Under the pieces are notes generated by a model, which was not told the DNA's origin, ran no database searches, and saw only the letters and a program-made list of their open reading frames with translations. DNA of 64,000 nt. It comes from Rhodoferax potami. Lineage in GTDB: Bacteria > Pseudomonadota > Gammaproteobacteria > Burkholderiales > Burkholderiaceae_C. The stretch covers positions 2,666,001-2,730,000 of the forward strand of contig NZ_JAVBIJ010000001.1 of the NCBI RefSeq assembly GCF_032193765.1. Reading direction: 5' to 3'. Numbering within the stretch: position 1 is the first letter of the stretch; each line of letters starts with the position of its first letter. Below are positions 16,751 to 24,081 of the stretch, one piece after another. The position numbers and the translations under genes were made by a program.

Positions 16751-17478
16751 GATCGCTGTTGCGTTGGGTGCTGCTGTGTGGCGTGGCGTTTGTCTCGCTC
16801 CAGCTGTATTTCGTGGGCCGGATTGCCGCCATGGCGGTGATCGACCCGCAGTCCACCGCCTTTGAACGCTCCGAGGCTTGGCGAGTCGCCCGGGAGCGCG
16901 ACACCTTCCGGTGGCGCCAGGAGTGGGTGCCTTATGAGCGGATTTCAGACAACCTGAAACGCGCGGTGATTGCCTCGGAGGACGATAGCTTCCGCCAACA
17001 CGACGGGGTGGACTGGGAAGCCTTGGAAAAGGCATGGGCCAAAAACGCCAAGGCAGAGCAGCGCGCCGAGCAGCGCCTCAGCCAAGGCAAGGCCAGCACC
17101 AAGCCCCCGAAGATCGTAGGCGGCTCCACCATTACGCAGCAACTGGCCAAGAACCTGTTTTTGTCGGGCGAGCGCACCTTGCTTCGCAAAGGCCAGGAGT
17201 TTGTGCTGACCTTGCTGCTGGAGCAGTTGCTGAGCAAGCAGCGCATTCTGGAGATTTACCTCAATAGCGTGGAATGGGGCGAAGGTGTGTTTGGCGCGGA
17301 GGCCGCGGCTCAACACTATTTCCGCAAACCCGCCAGCAAGCTCAGCGCCTACGAGGCGGCCCGTTTGGCAGTGATGTTGCCGCGGCCCAAGTTCTTTGAG
17401 AAGACACCTAACTCGGGCTACCTGAACAGCCGTGCTGGCACCATCGTGGCGCGGATGGCGGACGCGCAGCTGCCCTGA
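16747..17478 (+). CDS. mtgA: Monofunctional peptidoglycan glycosyltransferase
   Basis: A GT51 transglycosylase that polymerises lipid II into glycan strands but lacks a transpeptidase domain. The 243 residues match the family. An N-terminal membrane anchor (LLRWVLLCGVAFVSLQLYF) precedes the catalytic ASEDDSFRQHDGVDW motif, GGSTITQQLAKNLFLSGER and EIYLNSVEWGEGVFGAEAA. It overlaps the TonB-like gene by 4 bases (ATGA), so the RNase-TonB-mtgA trio is one unit. Confidence 0.95.
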   Translation: MRSLLRWVLLCGVAFVSLQLYFVGRIAAMAVIDPQSTAFERSEAWRVARERDTFRWRQEWVPYERISDNLKRAVIASEDDSFRQHDGVDWEALEKAWAKNAKAEQRAEQRLSQGKASTKPPKIVGGSTITQQLAKNLFLSGERTLLRKGQEFVLTLLLEQLLSKQRILEIYLNSVEWGEGVFGAEAAAQHYFRKPASKLSAYEAARLAVMLPRPKFFEKTPNSGYLNSRAGTIVARMADAQLP

Positions 17479-17523
17479 ATTCATTTTTGGCTTCGGGCTG
17501 CTTTGGCTGTTGCCCGCAGCGAA

Positions 17524-17599
17524 GCAGGCATGAGTCCCGCCGCTCGTGTCCCCCGGCCTTCGGCCTCCTCCTTGACCTCGCTTTGGGACTCACGCCTGC
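17524..17599 (-). repeat. R2 hairpin repeat (inverted orientation)
   Basis: The core at 17544-17580 is the reverse complement of the R2 core: CGTGTCCCCC, a GGCC/TTCG/GGCC palindrome, then TCCTCCTTGACCTCG. Outer arms GCAGGCATGAGTCCC (17524-17538) and GGGACTCACGCCTGC (17585-17599) are complementary at 14 of 15 positions. The arm sequences differ completely from those of the other R2 copies. Confidence 0.8.
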
Positions 17600-17655
17600 T
17601 CCACTGCTGGAGTGAAATGCTTGCCAACATTCATTGACTTGGCTTACCCCCCCGG

Positions 17656-17757
17656 GAAGCGGTGGGCGGTGGGCGGGGTGCTCTGCATAGTGAGGTCAAG
17701 GAGGAGCGCGCAGCGCGGGGGACACGAACGACGCAGAGCACCCCGCCCACCGCTTCC
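17656..17757 (+). repeat. R2 hairpin repeat (direct orientation)
   Basis: The core GGTCAAGGAGGAGCGCG...CGGGGGACACGA lies at 17693-17729. The left arm runs from GAAGCGGTGGGCGG to GGGGTGCTCTGC (17656-17686, with a duplicated TGGGCGG), and the right arm GCAGAGCACCCCGCCCACCG continues to CTTCC (17733-17757). The arms are complementary over about 24 bp, forming a hairpin of about 100 bases. Confidence 0.8.
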
Positions 17758-17836
17758 AGCGCAAACCAAAAGATCGATGCCACTAGAGTGAGATAAAGCC
17801 TAAGAGCAGACACATCCGCTCTGTATCATCCCCGCC

Positions 17837-18448
17837 ATGCTTGCCAAGTTGATGAGTTACTTTCTATTGGGCCTGATCCGCTTTCTCACCGGTGCGCAAG
17901 CGCGCTGGCACGGCTGCCCGCCCAAAGCAGAACAGCGGATCTACTTTGCCAACCACCAGAGCCACGCCGATCTGGTGATGATCTGGGCGGCCTTGCCCAA
18001 GGAATTGCGGCACATCACCCGCGCCATTGCCGCCAAAGACTACTGGACCAAATCTCCCTTCAGGCAATGGCTCACGACAGAGGTGTTCCATGTGATCTAC
18101 GTCTCGCGTGACCGCACTTCTGAAGAAGACCCACTGGAGCCGCTGATCGAAGCATTAGCCAATGGTGACTCGATCATCCTGTTTCCCGAAGGCACACGCG
18201 GGCACACCGGTGAGCCACAGGCGTTCAAGGCCGGCCTCTACAACCTGGCCACCCGCTTTCCCAACGTGGTGCTGGTGCCCGCCTGGATCAACAATGTGCA
18301 GCACGTACTCCCCAAGGGCGAAGTGGTGCCGGTACCGGTGCTGTGCTCTGTGACCTTCGGCGCCCCCATGCAAGTGGCTGATGGCGAAGAGCGCCGGACG
18401 TTTCTGGACCGGGCGCGCAACGCCGTAGTGGCCCTGCGGGACGTGTAA
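17837..18448 (+). CDS. PlsC-like 1-acylglycerol-3-phosphate acyltransferase
   Basis: A 203-residue acyltransferase of the PlsC/LPLAT superfamily, which transfers an acyl chain to lysophosphatidate or a related lysolipid at the inner membrane. The HX4D catalytic motif is NHQSHAD near residue 40, and the glycerophosphate-binding FPEGTRG motif is near residue 117. The N terminus is hydrophobic. It is shorter than housekeeping PlsC. The next gene, 9 bases downstream, is a CdsA-like enzyme, so the pair could form phosphatidate and CDP-diacylglycerol in succession. Confidence 0.85.
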   Translation: MLAKLMSYFLLGLIRFLTGAQARWHGCPPKAEQRIYFANHQSHADLVMIWAALPKELRHITRAIAAKDYWTKSPFRQWLTTEVFHVIYVSRDRTSEEDPLEPLIEALANGDSIILFPEGTRGHTGEPQAFKAGLYNLATRFPNVVLVPAWINNVQHVLPKGEVVPVPVLCSVTFGAPMQVADGEERRTFLDRARNAVVALRDV

Positions 18449-18457
18449 GGCAAGTCC

Positions 18458-19447
18458 ATGTACCACTACCTGAAAAATCTAGGCCCGACCCAGCAAGTGG
18501 GTGCGTTGTTCATTATTGTTTTTGGCCTGTTGCTGCTCTCCAGCATCGTGGCGTTTCTGATGTCCCTGCGGGAGCACGGCGACGATGAAGCCGGCGACCG
18601 CAAGCGCGCAGAGCTGAAGAACCTGGACGGTATCATCCGCACCAGTTGGCTGATGGTGTTTGTGTTTTGGGTGGGGTGGCTGAGCGGCCCCTTGGTCGCC
18701 CTGAGCTTGTTCGGCGGCCTTTCGTTCTTTGCGCTGCGTGAATTCATGACCCTGTCGCCCACCCGACTGGGCGACCACCGCAGCCTGGTGTTGGCATTTT
18801 TCGTGGTGCTGCCCTTGCAGTACTGGCTGGTCGCGACCGAGCACTTCGACATGTTTGCGGTGTTCATTCCGGTGTATGTGTTCCTGGCCCTGCCGGTGGC
18901 GAGCGCGCTGGCGAATGACCCGCAGCGTTTTCTGGAACGCAATGCCAAGCTGCAGTGGGGCATCATGGTGTGCATCTACGGCATGAGCCACGTGCCTGCG
19001 CTCTTGATGCTGAAGTTTCCGGGCTACGACCACCGGAACGCGTTCATGGTGTTCTTCTTGGTGCTGGTGGTGCAGTTCTGCATGGCAGTGCAGCACCTCG
19101 TGTCCCGCAAACTCAAATTGCCACCGGCAGCCCCTGCCATCAGCATGAGCTTCAATTGGCCGAGCTGGTGGATCGGCGTGTTCTCGGCCAGCCTGTTCGG
19201 CGCATTGCTTGCCGGCATCACCCCTTGGGTGCCGGGCACCGCGTTTGCGTTTTCCTTTATTGCCTGCGTTGCAGGCACGATGGGCCACTTTGTCATGAAA
19301 GCGCTCAAGCGCGACCGGGGCATCCCTAGCTGGGGGGGCAATATGCGCGCAGTCACCGGTGCCGGTGGCTTGCTGGACCGGGTGGACGCCTTGTGCTTTG
19401 CGGCCCCGGTGTTTTTCCACTCCGCACGGTGGTATTTTGACCTGTAG
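18458..19447 (+). CDS. CdsA-like phosphatidate cytidylyltransferase
   Basis: A 329-residue polytopic membrane protein with about eight hydrophobic segments. The C-terminal CTP-transferase signature is recognisable (ALKRDRGIPSWGGN...GAGGLLDRVDAL). Compared with the usual P-G-H-G-G-x-x-D-R form, the His is Ala here (TGAGGLLDR), so activity or substrate may differ from housekeeping CdsA. CdsA makes CDP-diacylglycerol from phosphatidate and CTP. It is paired with the upstream PlsC-like gene. The stop codon lies in an R1 repeat. Confidence 0.8.
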   Translation: MYHYLKNLGPTQQVGALFIIVFGLLLLSSIVAFLMSLREHGDDEAGDRKRAELKNLDGIIRTSWLMVFVFWVGWLSGPLVALSLFGGLSFFALREFMTLSPTRLGDHRSLVLAFFVVLPLQYWLVATEHFDMFAVFIPVYVFLALPVASALANDPQRFLERNAKLQWGIMVCIYGMSHVPALLMLKFPGYDHRNAFMVFFLVLVVQFCMAVQHLVSRKLKLPPAAPAISMSFNWPSWWIGVFSASLFGALLAGITPWVPGTAFAFSFIACVAGTMGHFVMKALKRDRGIPSWGGNMRAVTGAGGLLDRVDALCFAAPVFFHSARWYFDL

Positions 19448-19488
19448 CGCCCGTAGATATTGCGCGAGCAGCTCCTAACTTTATAGCA
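19443..19488 (-). repeat. R1 repeat bridging the CdsA-like stop and the ruvC start
   Basis: On the minus strand it reads TGCTATAAAGTTAGGAGCTG, then CTCGCGCAATATCTACGGGC and GCTACA. The copy fills the whole gap between the two genes: the TAG stop of the CdsA-like gene (19445-19447) is at one end and the A of the ruvC ATG (19488) at the other. As a result ruvC has no visible Shine-Dalgarno sequence. Confidence 0.8.
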
Positions 19489-20036
19489 TGCGAATTCTTG
19501 GTATTGACCCCGGCTTGCGCACTACCGGCTTCGGCTTGGTAGACGTCGTGGGCGCGGATGTGCGCTATGTGGCCAGTGGCACGATCCGCACCGAGCACCT
19601 CGATACCCGGGCCTTGCCAGCGCGGCTCAAGGTGCTGTTTGACGGCATTGGTGAAGTGGTGGAGCGCTACCAGCCCACCTGCGCCTCGGTTGAAATTGTG
19701 TTTGTGAACGTGAACCCGCAGTCCACCCTGTTACTGGGCCAGGCCCGCGGAGCGCTGGTCACAGCACTGGTGTGCGCCAACCTGCCGGTGGCGGAGTACA
19801 CCGCGCTTCAAATGAAGCAGGCAGTCGCGGGCCACGGCCGCGCTCACAAAGACCAGGTGCAAGAGATGGTGAAGCGCCTGCTGCACCTGCCCGGTTTGCC
19901 CGGCCCCGATGCGGCCGACGCCTTGGGCCTGGCGATCACCCATGCCCATGCAGGCAAGTCCATGGCCATGCTCGCCGGGAGCAATGGCGTGGGTGGTAAC
20001 GGGAAAATCCGTTATCGTGACGGACGTAGCCAATGA
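19488..20036 (+). CDS. ruvC: Holliday junction resolvase RuvC
   Basis: RuvC cleaves Holliday junctions symmetrically, working with the RuvAB branch migration motor. The 182-residue protein starts [19 protein letters not shown], with the first catalytic Asp in GIDPG. The Glu region ([20 protein letters not shown]) and the C-terminal acidic cluster ([18 protein letters not shown]) are present. The tail (about 15 residues after HAHAGKSMA) is variable. ruvA and ruvB are not in this window. The gene starts at the edge of an R1 repeat. Confidence 0.95.
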   Translation: MRILGIDPGLRTTGFGLVDVVGADVRYVASGTIRTEHLDTRALPARLKVLFDGIGEVVERYQPTCASVEIVFVNVNPQSTLLLGQARGALVTALVCANLPVAEYTALQMKQAVAGHGRAHKDQVQEMVKRLLHLPGLPGPDAADALGLAITHAHAGKSMAMLAGSNGVGGNGKIRYRDGRSQ

Positions 20037-20049
20037 ATGCGGTTTTGAC

Positions 20050-20787
20050 ATGCACACCATCAAAATTTACGCTGGAATCCTTTTGGCCTTGTGTGCAGCA
20101 ACGACGGCCGGCGCACAAACACTCACCGCTTATACCGAAGAGTGGGCGCCCTACAACTTTCAAGACGGCCGGGATGTCAAAGGCATCGCCACAGACTTAC
20201 TGCGGGAGGCCTGCAAGACCGCGCGCTTGAACTGCAGAGTGGAAATGGTACCGTGGGCGCGGGGCTACAAGATTGTCCGCACTACACCGGACACGGTGCT
20301 TTTCACCACCGCCCGCAAGCCCGAGCGCGATGACCATTTCCTGTGGGTGGGGCCTATTCTGTCGCGCAGCACCTGGGTGTTTGCTCGGCCCCATCCTGCA
20401 GATGCAGCCGGCACACGCGAGTTAAACAAACTGCGCTTCGGGGTTGTGCGAGGCGAGGCGGCTTACCAGGACCTGCTAAATGCCGGGGTGGCGCCGACCT
20501 CGATGGTCGAAGACAGCTCCAACGCCAGCATCCTGCGGCTGCTGTTGTCCGGCGTGGTCGATGCGATGGTGGATACCGAGGTCGCGATGGCTTGGGCATT
20601 GCGCAGCAGCAGCTTGGACGAAAGCACGGTAATCAAGCACAGCAAGCTTGCAGACGAAGGAGCGTATTTCTACGCTTTTAATCTCAAATCGAATCCCGAA
20701 GTCGTCGGCCGTTTGCAGGCTGCCATCGACAAATTGAAGCGCCAAGGTCGGGTAGACGCCTTGGTGCATCGTTACACCCAACCCTGA
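20050..20787 (+). CDS. Periplasmic amino-acid-type solute-binding protein
   Basis: A 245-residue protein of the extracellular solute-binding family 3 type. A signal peptide is clear: MHTIKIYAGILLALCAATTA with likely cleavage after AGA. The mature part begins QTLTAYTEEWAPYNFQDG, the usual first strand and ligand-pocket start, and includes GIATDLLREAC and LRFGVVRGEAAYQDLL. No transporter permease or ATPase genes are nearby, so it is an orphan; such proteins may also act as sensors or accessory receptors. The start at 20050 fits the signal peptide; longer frames overlap ruvC. Confidence 0.8.
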   Translation: MHTIKIYAGILLALCAATTAGAQTLTAYTEEWAPYNFQDGRDVKGIATDLLREACKTARLNCRVEMVPWARGYKIVRTTPDTVLFTTARKPERDDHFLWVGPILSRSTWVFARPHPADAAGTRELNKLRFGVVRGEAAYQDLLNAGVAPTSMVEDSSNASILRLLLSGVVDAMVDTEVAMAWALRSSSLDESTVIKHSKLADEGAYFYAFNLKSNPEVVGRLQAAIDKLKRQGRVDALVHRYTQP

Positions 20788-20805
20788 ATCAAGGTCTGGG
20801 CGTGG

Positions 20806-21105
20806 TCAGGCCCGGGTGTCCAACAAGGCGCCGGCCATTTTGTCGGCGGTTTTGAAAACCGCCAAATTGGCGATGAAGCTATTTTTCGCCTGCAACTGGC
20901 TCACCACGTCCTGCTCCAAGGCATTGCCTACCTGCGGGGATTCGCGCACCGACGTGCTGACCCCGCCTCCGGCTTGGGCGGTTTGCACCGTGTCCTGGCG
21001 CTTGAACCCTTCAGTTGCCAGATTGGCTACGTTGTTGGCGCTGGCTCCTAGGCGGGTTTGCGCCGCGTTCATTCCGGAAAGAGCAATCGAGGAAATGGAG
21101 TTCAT
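20806..21105 (-). CDS. Small flagellar rod/hook-like protein (99 aa)
   Basis: The N-terminal half (ALSGMNAAQTRLGASANNVANLATEGFKRQ) matches the conserved N-terminal motif of axial flagellar proteins (FlgB/FlgC/FlgE/FlgF/FlgG). The C-terminal part (LEQDVVSQLQAKNSFIANLAVFKTADKM) resembles their C-terminal helix. At 99 residues it is about the two terminal helices with little between, so it is smaller than FlgC (about 135-140 residues). No other flagellar structural gene is nearby. It may be an orphan rod-like protein or a relic. Confidence 0.75.
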   Translation of the reverse strand: MNSISSIALSGMNAAQTRLGASANNVANLATEGFKRQDTVQTAQAGGGVSTSVRESPQVGNALEQDVVSQLQAKNSFIANLAVFKTADKMAGALLDTRA

Positions 21106-21200
21106 GGGAGGTGCGCCTTACGGTACCGTCTGCACATCGCAGACCTTTCCATTATCAACAGCGACAGCCCCGTGACAAGCACCGGCCGGATAAGCGGCTG

Positions 21201-22124
21201 TTACCAGGCCCGAACCGGTTGGGCGAAGCCCTGTGGTGCCTGCTTGACGTCTTCAAAGGTCACCACTTCCCAGGCTTCGGGGTGGGCTTGAAGCTCTCGC
21301 AACAGTTTGTTGTTCATGGCGTGACCTGACCGGCGGGCACTGTAGGCGGCCAGCAGGGGTTTGCCGACGATATACAAGTCGCCGATGGCATCCAGAATCT
21401 TGTGCTTCACGAACTCGTCGTCGTAGCGCAAGCCATCGGCATTCAGGACCTTGTAGTCGTCCATCACGATGGCATTGTCCAGCCCCCCACCCAAGGCCAA
21501 GCCGTTGGCACGCATCATCTCGACGTCTTTGGTGAAACCGAAAGTACGGGCACGCGCAATGTCGCGGGAATAGCTGTCGGTACTCAAATCGAATTCGACT
21601 TTTTGACCGGTGGAGTCCACGGCAGGATGGTTGAAATCAATCTCAAAGCTGAGTTTGTAGCCGTGGTACGGGTCGAGACGGGCCCATTTTTCGTTGGCGC
21701 CTTCGCCTTCCCTCACTTCCACCGGCTTGATCAGCCGGATAAACCGGCGCGGCGCGTTTTGCAACTCAATGCCTGCGCTTTGCAACAGAAACACGAACGA
21801 GGCGGCGGAACCATCCAGAATCGGCACCTCTTCGGCCGTGATGTCCACAAACAAGTTGTCCACGCCCAAGCCAGCGCAGGCGGACATCAAGTGTTCCACG
21901 GTGTGGACCTTGGCATTCCCGCACGAAAGGGTAGAGGCCAAGCGGGTGTCTGTTACCGACTCAGCCGACACCACGATATCCGGAGCATTGGCCAAATCGA
22001 CCCGCCGGAACACGATCCCTGTATCCGGCGCCGCCGGGCGCAACGTGATCTCGACACGCTGGCCGCTATGCAGGCCCACGCCAACGGCGCGGGTCAGGGA
22101 TTTGAGAGTTCGTTGTTTCAGCAC
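21201..22124 (-). CDS. lpxC: UDP-3-O-acyl-N-acetylglucosamine deacetylase
   Basis: LpxC is the zinc enzyme catalysing the committed step of lipid A synthesis. With a GTG start at 22124 the protein is 307 residues, as in other species, and begins [20 protein letters not shown]. Zinc and catalytic residues are in [24 protein letters not shown] and [12 protein letters not shown]. An upstream ATG at 22184 would add 20 residues from a repeat region and is rejected. A -10-like TACAAT lies 6 bases before the GTG and there is no Shine-Dalgarno sequence, so the mRNA may be leaderless. Last gene of the dcw region here. Confidence 0.95.
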   Translation of the reverse strand: MLKQRTLKSLTRAVGVGLHSGQRVEITLRPAAPDTGIVFRRVDLANAPDIVVSAESVTDTRLASTLSCGNAKVHTVEHLMSACAGLGVDNLFVDITAEEVPILDGSAASFVFLLQSAGIELQNAPRRFIRLIKPVEVREGEGANEKWARLDPYHGYKLSFEIDFNHPAVDSTGQKVEFDLSTDSYSRDIARARTFGFTKDVEMMRANGLALGGGLDNAIVMDDYKVLNADGLRYDDEFVKHKILDAIGDLYIVGKPLLAAYSARRSGHAMNNKLLRELQAHPEAWEVVTFEDVKQAPQGFAQPVRAW

Positions 22125-22130
22125 AGGTCT

Positions 22131-22136
22131 ATTGTA
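22131..22136 (-). promoter_or_regulatory. Candidate -10 element immediately upstream of lpxC
   Basis: TACAAT on the minus strand is 5 of 6 to consensus and ends 6 bases before the lpxC GTG. Transcription would then start at or next to the start codon. No good -35 hexamer is seen at the right distance, so confidence is low. Confidence 0.35.
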
Positions 22137-22180
22137 AAAGTAGCGCAATACGCCTCCGGAGCGGATGCCTTTGGCCAGAA

Positions 22181-22262
22181 ACACCGTGGGTCCGGCTCAG
22201 CCGGCCCACTGGTGTTGCCCCCTGCAAGGGGGGAAAGCGGCCACCCGCAGTGGGCAAGCCGG
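22181..22262. repeat. Palindromic element (R3) between ftsZ and lpxC
   Basis: Two adjacent stems are visible. The first (22181-22215) pairs ACACC, GTGGG and CCGGCT with AGCCGG, CCCAC and GGTGT. The second is CCCCCT/AGGGGG (around 22219-22232) nested in TTGCCC...GGGCAA. I recall similar intergenic palindromes in Comamonadaceae genomes. It occurs once in this window. It could terminate or stabilise the 3' end of ftsZ mRNA, or separate lpxC expression from the dcw transcript. Confidence 0.6.
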
Positions 22263-22277
22263 GGGGTATATAAAAGG

Positions 22278-23519
22278 CTAGTCCGCCTGCTTGCGCAAGA
22301 ACGCGGGGATTTCGTAGTCGTCCATGCCGCCGCTTGAGAGTGCATCGACCTTGGCCGCTGCCTGGGTGCGGTTCGTACGCCACACGCTGGGTGTGGACAT
22401 GCTGCCGTAGTCAGGCTGGCTGACAGACGATCCCACGCTGCCCATCGCAGGGCTTGCGCTCCCTGTGCTTGCGACTGTGTTCAGCGTGGGCACATGGAAA
22501 GGCACGTTATCGGTACCGGTGCGCAGCACTTGCAGCGGGGGAGCGGTGCGGCGCGCGCCTTGACGGCTCAAGCCTGTGGCGATCACGGTCACACGGATTT
22601 CATCGCCCAGCTTTTCGTCGTTGGCAGTGCCGTAGATCACGTGGGCATCTGCAGAAGCGCAAGCGCGGATAGTTTCCATCGCCATCTTGGATTCTTTGAG
22701 CTTCAAAGAACCCTTGCAGGCGGAAATCAGCACGAGCACGCCCTTGGCACCCGACAGGTCGACACCTTCCAGGAGCGGGCAGGCCACGGCTTGTTCTGCC
22801 GCAATCCGGGCGCGATCGGGACCGCTGGCAGTGGCAGTTCCCATCATGGCCTTGCCGGGCTCACCCATCACGGTGCGCACGTCTTCGAAGTCGGCGTTGA
22901 TCTCGCCCTTCACATTGATGATTTCAGCGATACCGCCGACAGCGTTCTTCAGCACGTCGTTGGCGTGTGCGAAAGCTTCATCCTGTGACACATCTTCATC
23001 GAGTACTTCAAGCAGCTTCTCGTTCAGTACCACGATCAGGGAGTCCACATTGGCTTCGAGCTCGGCCAGACCGGTGTCGGCGTTGCTCATGCGGCGACCG
23101 CCTTCGAAATCGAAGGGCTTGGTCACCACACCAACGGTCAAAATGCCCATTTCTTTGGCGACCTTGGCAATCACGGGTGCGGCGCCGGTACCGGTACCTC
23201 CGCCCATGCCGGCGGTGATGAACAACATGTGCGCGCCTTCGATGGCTTGGCGGATGTCGGCCTCTGCCTGCTCAGCCGCTTCACGGCCTTTGTCAGGCTT
23301 GCTTCCGGCACCCAAGCCGGTACCGCCGAGCTGGATGGTCTTGTGGGCCGAGCTGCGGCTCAGCGCCTGAGCATCGGTATTGGCGCAAATGAATTCCACA
23401 CCCCCCACCGATGTCGAGATCATGTGCTCCACCGCATTGCCACCGCCACCGCCTACGCCAATGACTTTGATTTGTGTGCCTTGGTTAAAAGCTTCTTCTT
23501 CGATCATTTCGATGCTCAT
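22278..23519 (-). CDS. ftsZ: Cell division protein FtsZ
   Basis: The tubulin-like GTPase that forms the Z-ring. The 413-residue protein has the GTP-binding GGGGGNAVEHMI start, the tubulin signature GGGTGTGAAPV, the catalytic T7 loop (LKNAVGGIAEIINVKGEINADFEDV region), a variable linker and the conserved C-terminal peptide DDYEIPAFLRKQAD that binds FtsA and ZipA. GGAG lies 7 bases before the ATG (GGAGTAACAACATG). It lies downstream of ftsA in the dcw cluster, separated from it by an unexpected FlhD-like gene. Confidence 0.98.
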   Translation of the reverse strand: MSIEMIEEEAFNQGTQIKVIGVGGGGGNAVEHMISTSVGGVEFICANTDAQALSRSSAHKTIQLGGTGLGAGSKPDKGREAAEQAEADIRQAIEGAHMLFITAGMGGGTGTGAAPVIAKVAKEMGILTVGVVTKPFDFEGGRRMSNADTGLAELEANVDSLIVVLNEKLLEVLDEDVSQDEAFAHANDVLKNAVGGIAEIINVKGEINADFEDVRTVMGEPGKAMMGTATASGPDRARIAAEQAVACPLLEGVDLSGAKGVLVLISACKGSLKLKESKMAMETIRACASADAHVIYGTANDEKLGDEIRVTVIATGLSRQGARRTAPPLQVLRTGTDNVPFHVPTLNTVASTGSASPAMGSVGSSVSQPDYGSMSTPSVWRTNRTQAAAKVDALSSGGMDDYEIPAFLRKQAD

Positions 23520-23576
23520 GTTGTTACTCCTTGAATTGCAATATTGAATGGGTTGAAACCGGTTGTCGGGCAGAAC

Positions 23577-23900
23577 TCAAGCAGCGACGGCCAAACGGCC
23601 TGCCAACAAGATGTCGGCGAGCAGGCGCTTGGCATGCTCGGCCTCCGGCTTGGGAGCCGGATGGCTGGTGAGGAGCTTCCACACCACGTCATCGCTGACA
23701 CCGAAGCGGCACAACAAAATGTCGCTATCGGCAATACTGGTTTTCTGACTTTCTGACAACGTTTTGATAATTTCTGCAGCGTCTTGCGACATACCCAGTA
23801 TTTTCACAGCGGACTGGAGGTCCTTCTGGATAAAACTCTGGGCCATATTCAAATAAGCCATATTTGCATCGCGAATTTCGGCCTTGATTTGGGCTTTCAT
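23577..23900 (-). CDS. FlhD-like regulator, orphan copy in the dcw cluster
   Basis: A 107-residue protein that resembles the flagellar master regulator subunit FlhD along its length: EIRDANMAYLNMAQSFIQKD corresponds to the first helices, VKILGMSQDAAEII to the middle, and SDILLCRFGVSDDVVWKLLT to the region holding the conserved Cys. FlhD acts with FlhC as a transcription activator of flagellar genes in beta- and gamma-proteobacteria. No flhC is next to it. The start at 23900 is chosen because AGGAG lies 9 bases upstream; an ATG at 23909 directly abuts the AGGAG. It sits between ftsA and ftsZ on the same strand. Confidence 0.75.
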   Translation of the reverse strand: MKAQIKAEIRDANMAYLNMAQSFIQKDLQSAVKILGMSQDAAEIIKTLSESQKTSIADSDILLCRFGVSDDVVWKLLTSHPAPKPEAEHAKRLLADILLAGRLAVAA

Positions 23901-24081
23901 ATTTGTCATCTCCTGAGATTCAATATTTTTCGACGATTTTTTTTCCAACGACTGAGTGCAAACACGGTGGCGCTTTACGAAGGCGGGTCCTGCCCTCGAT
24001 GGACCAGCACACGAACCAGCCCCCAGCAATGGCGGGGAAATTGGTGACCCACGAACACATTGGTGGCCGGTGTAAACATGG

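Larger units (their letters stand above)
17479..17836. other. 358-bp intergenic region made largely of hairpin repeats
   Basis: No gene is seen. The region holds two R2 elements in opposite orientation (17524-17599 and 17656-17757) and a further potential stem formed by GCTTCGGGCTGC (from about 17490) and GCAGCGAAGC (to about 17526). The last 80 bases (17758-17836) lead into the acyltransferase gene and may carry its promoter; I see no strong -35/-10 pair. Confidence 0.7.
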
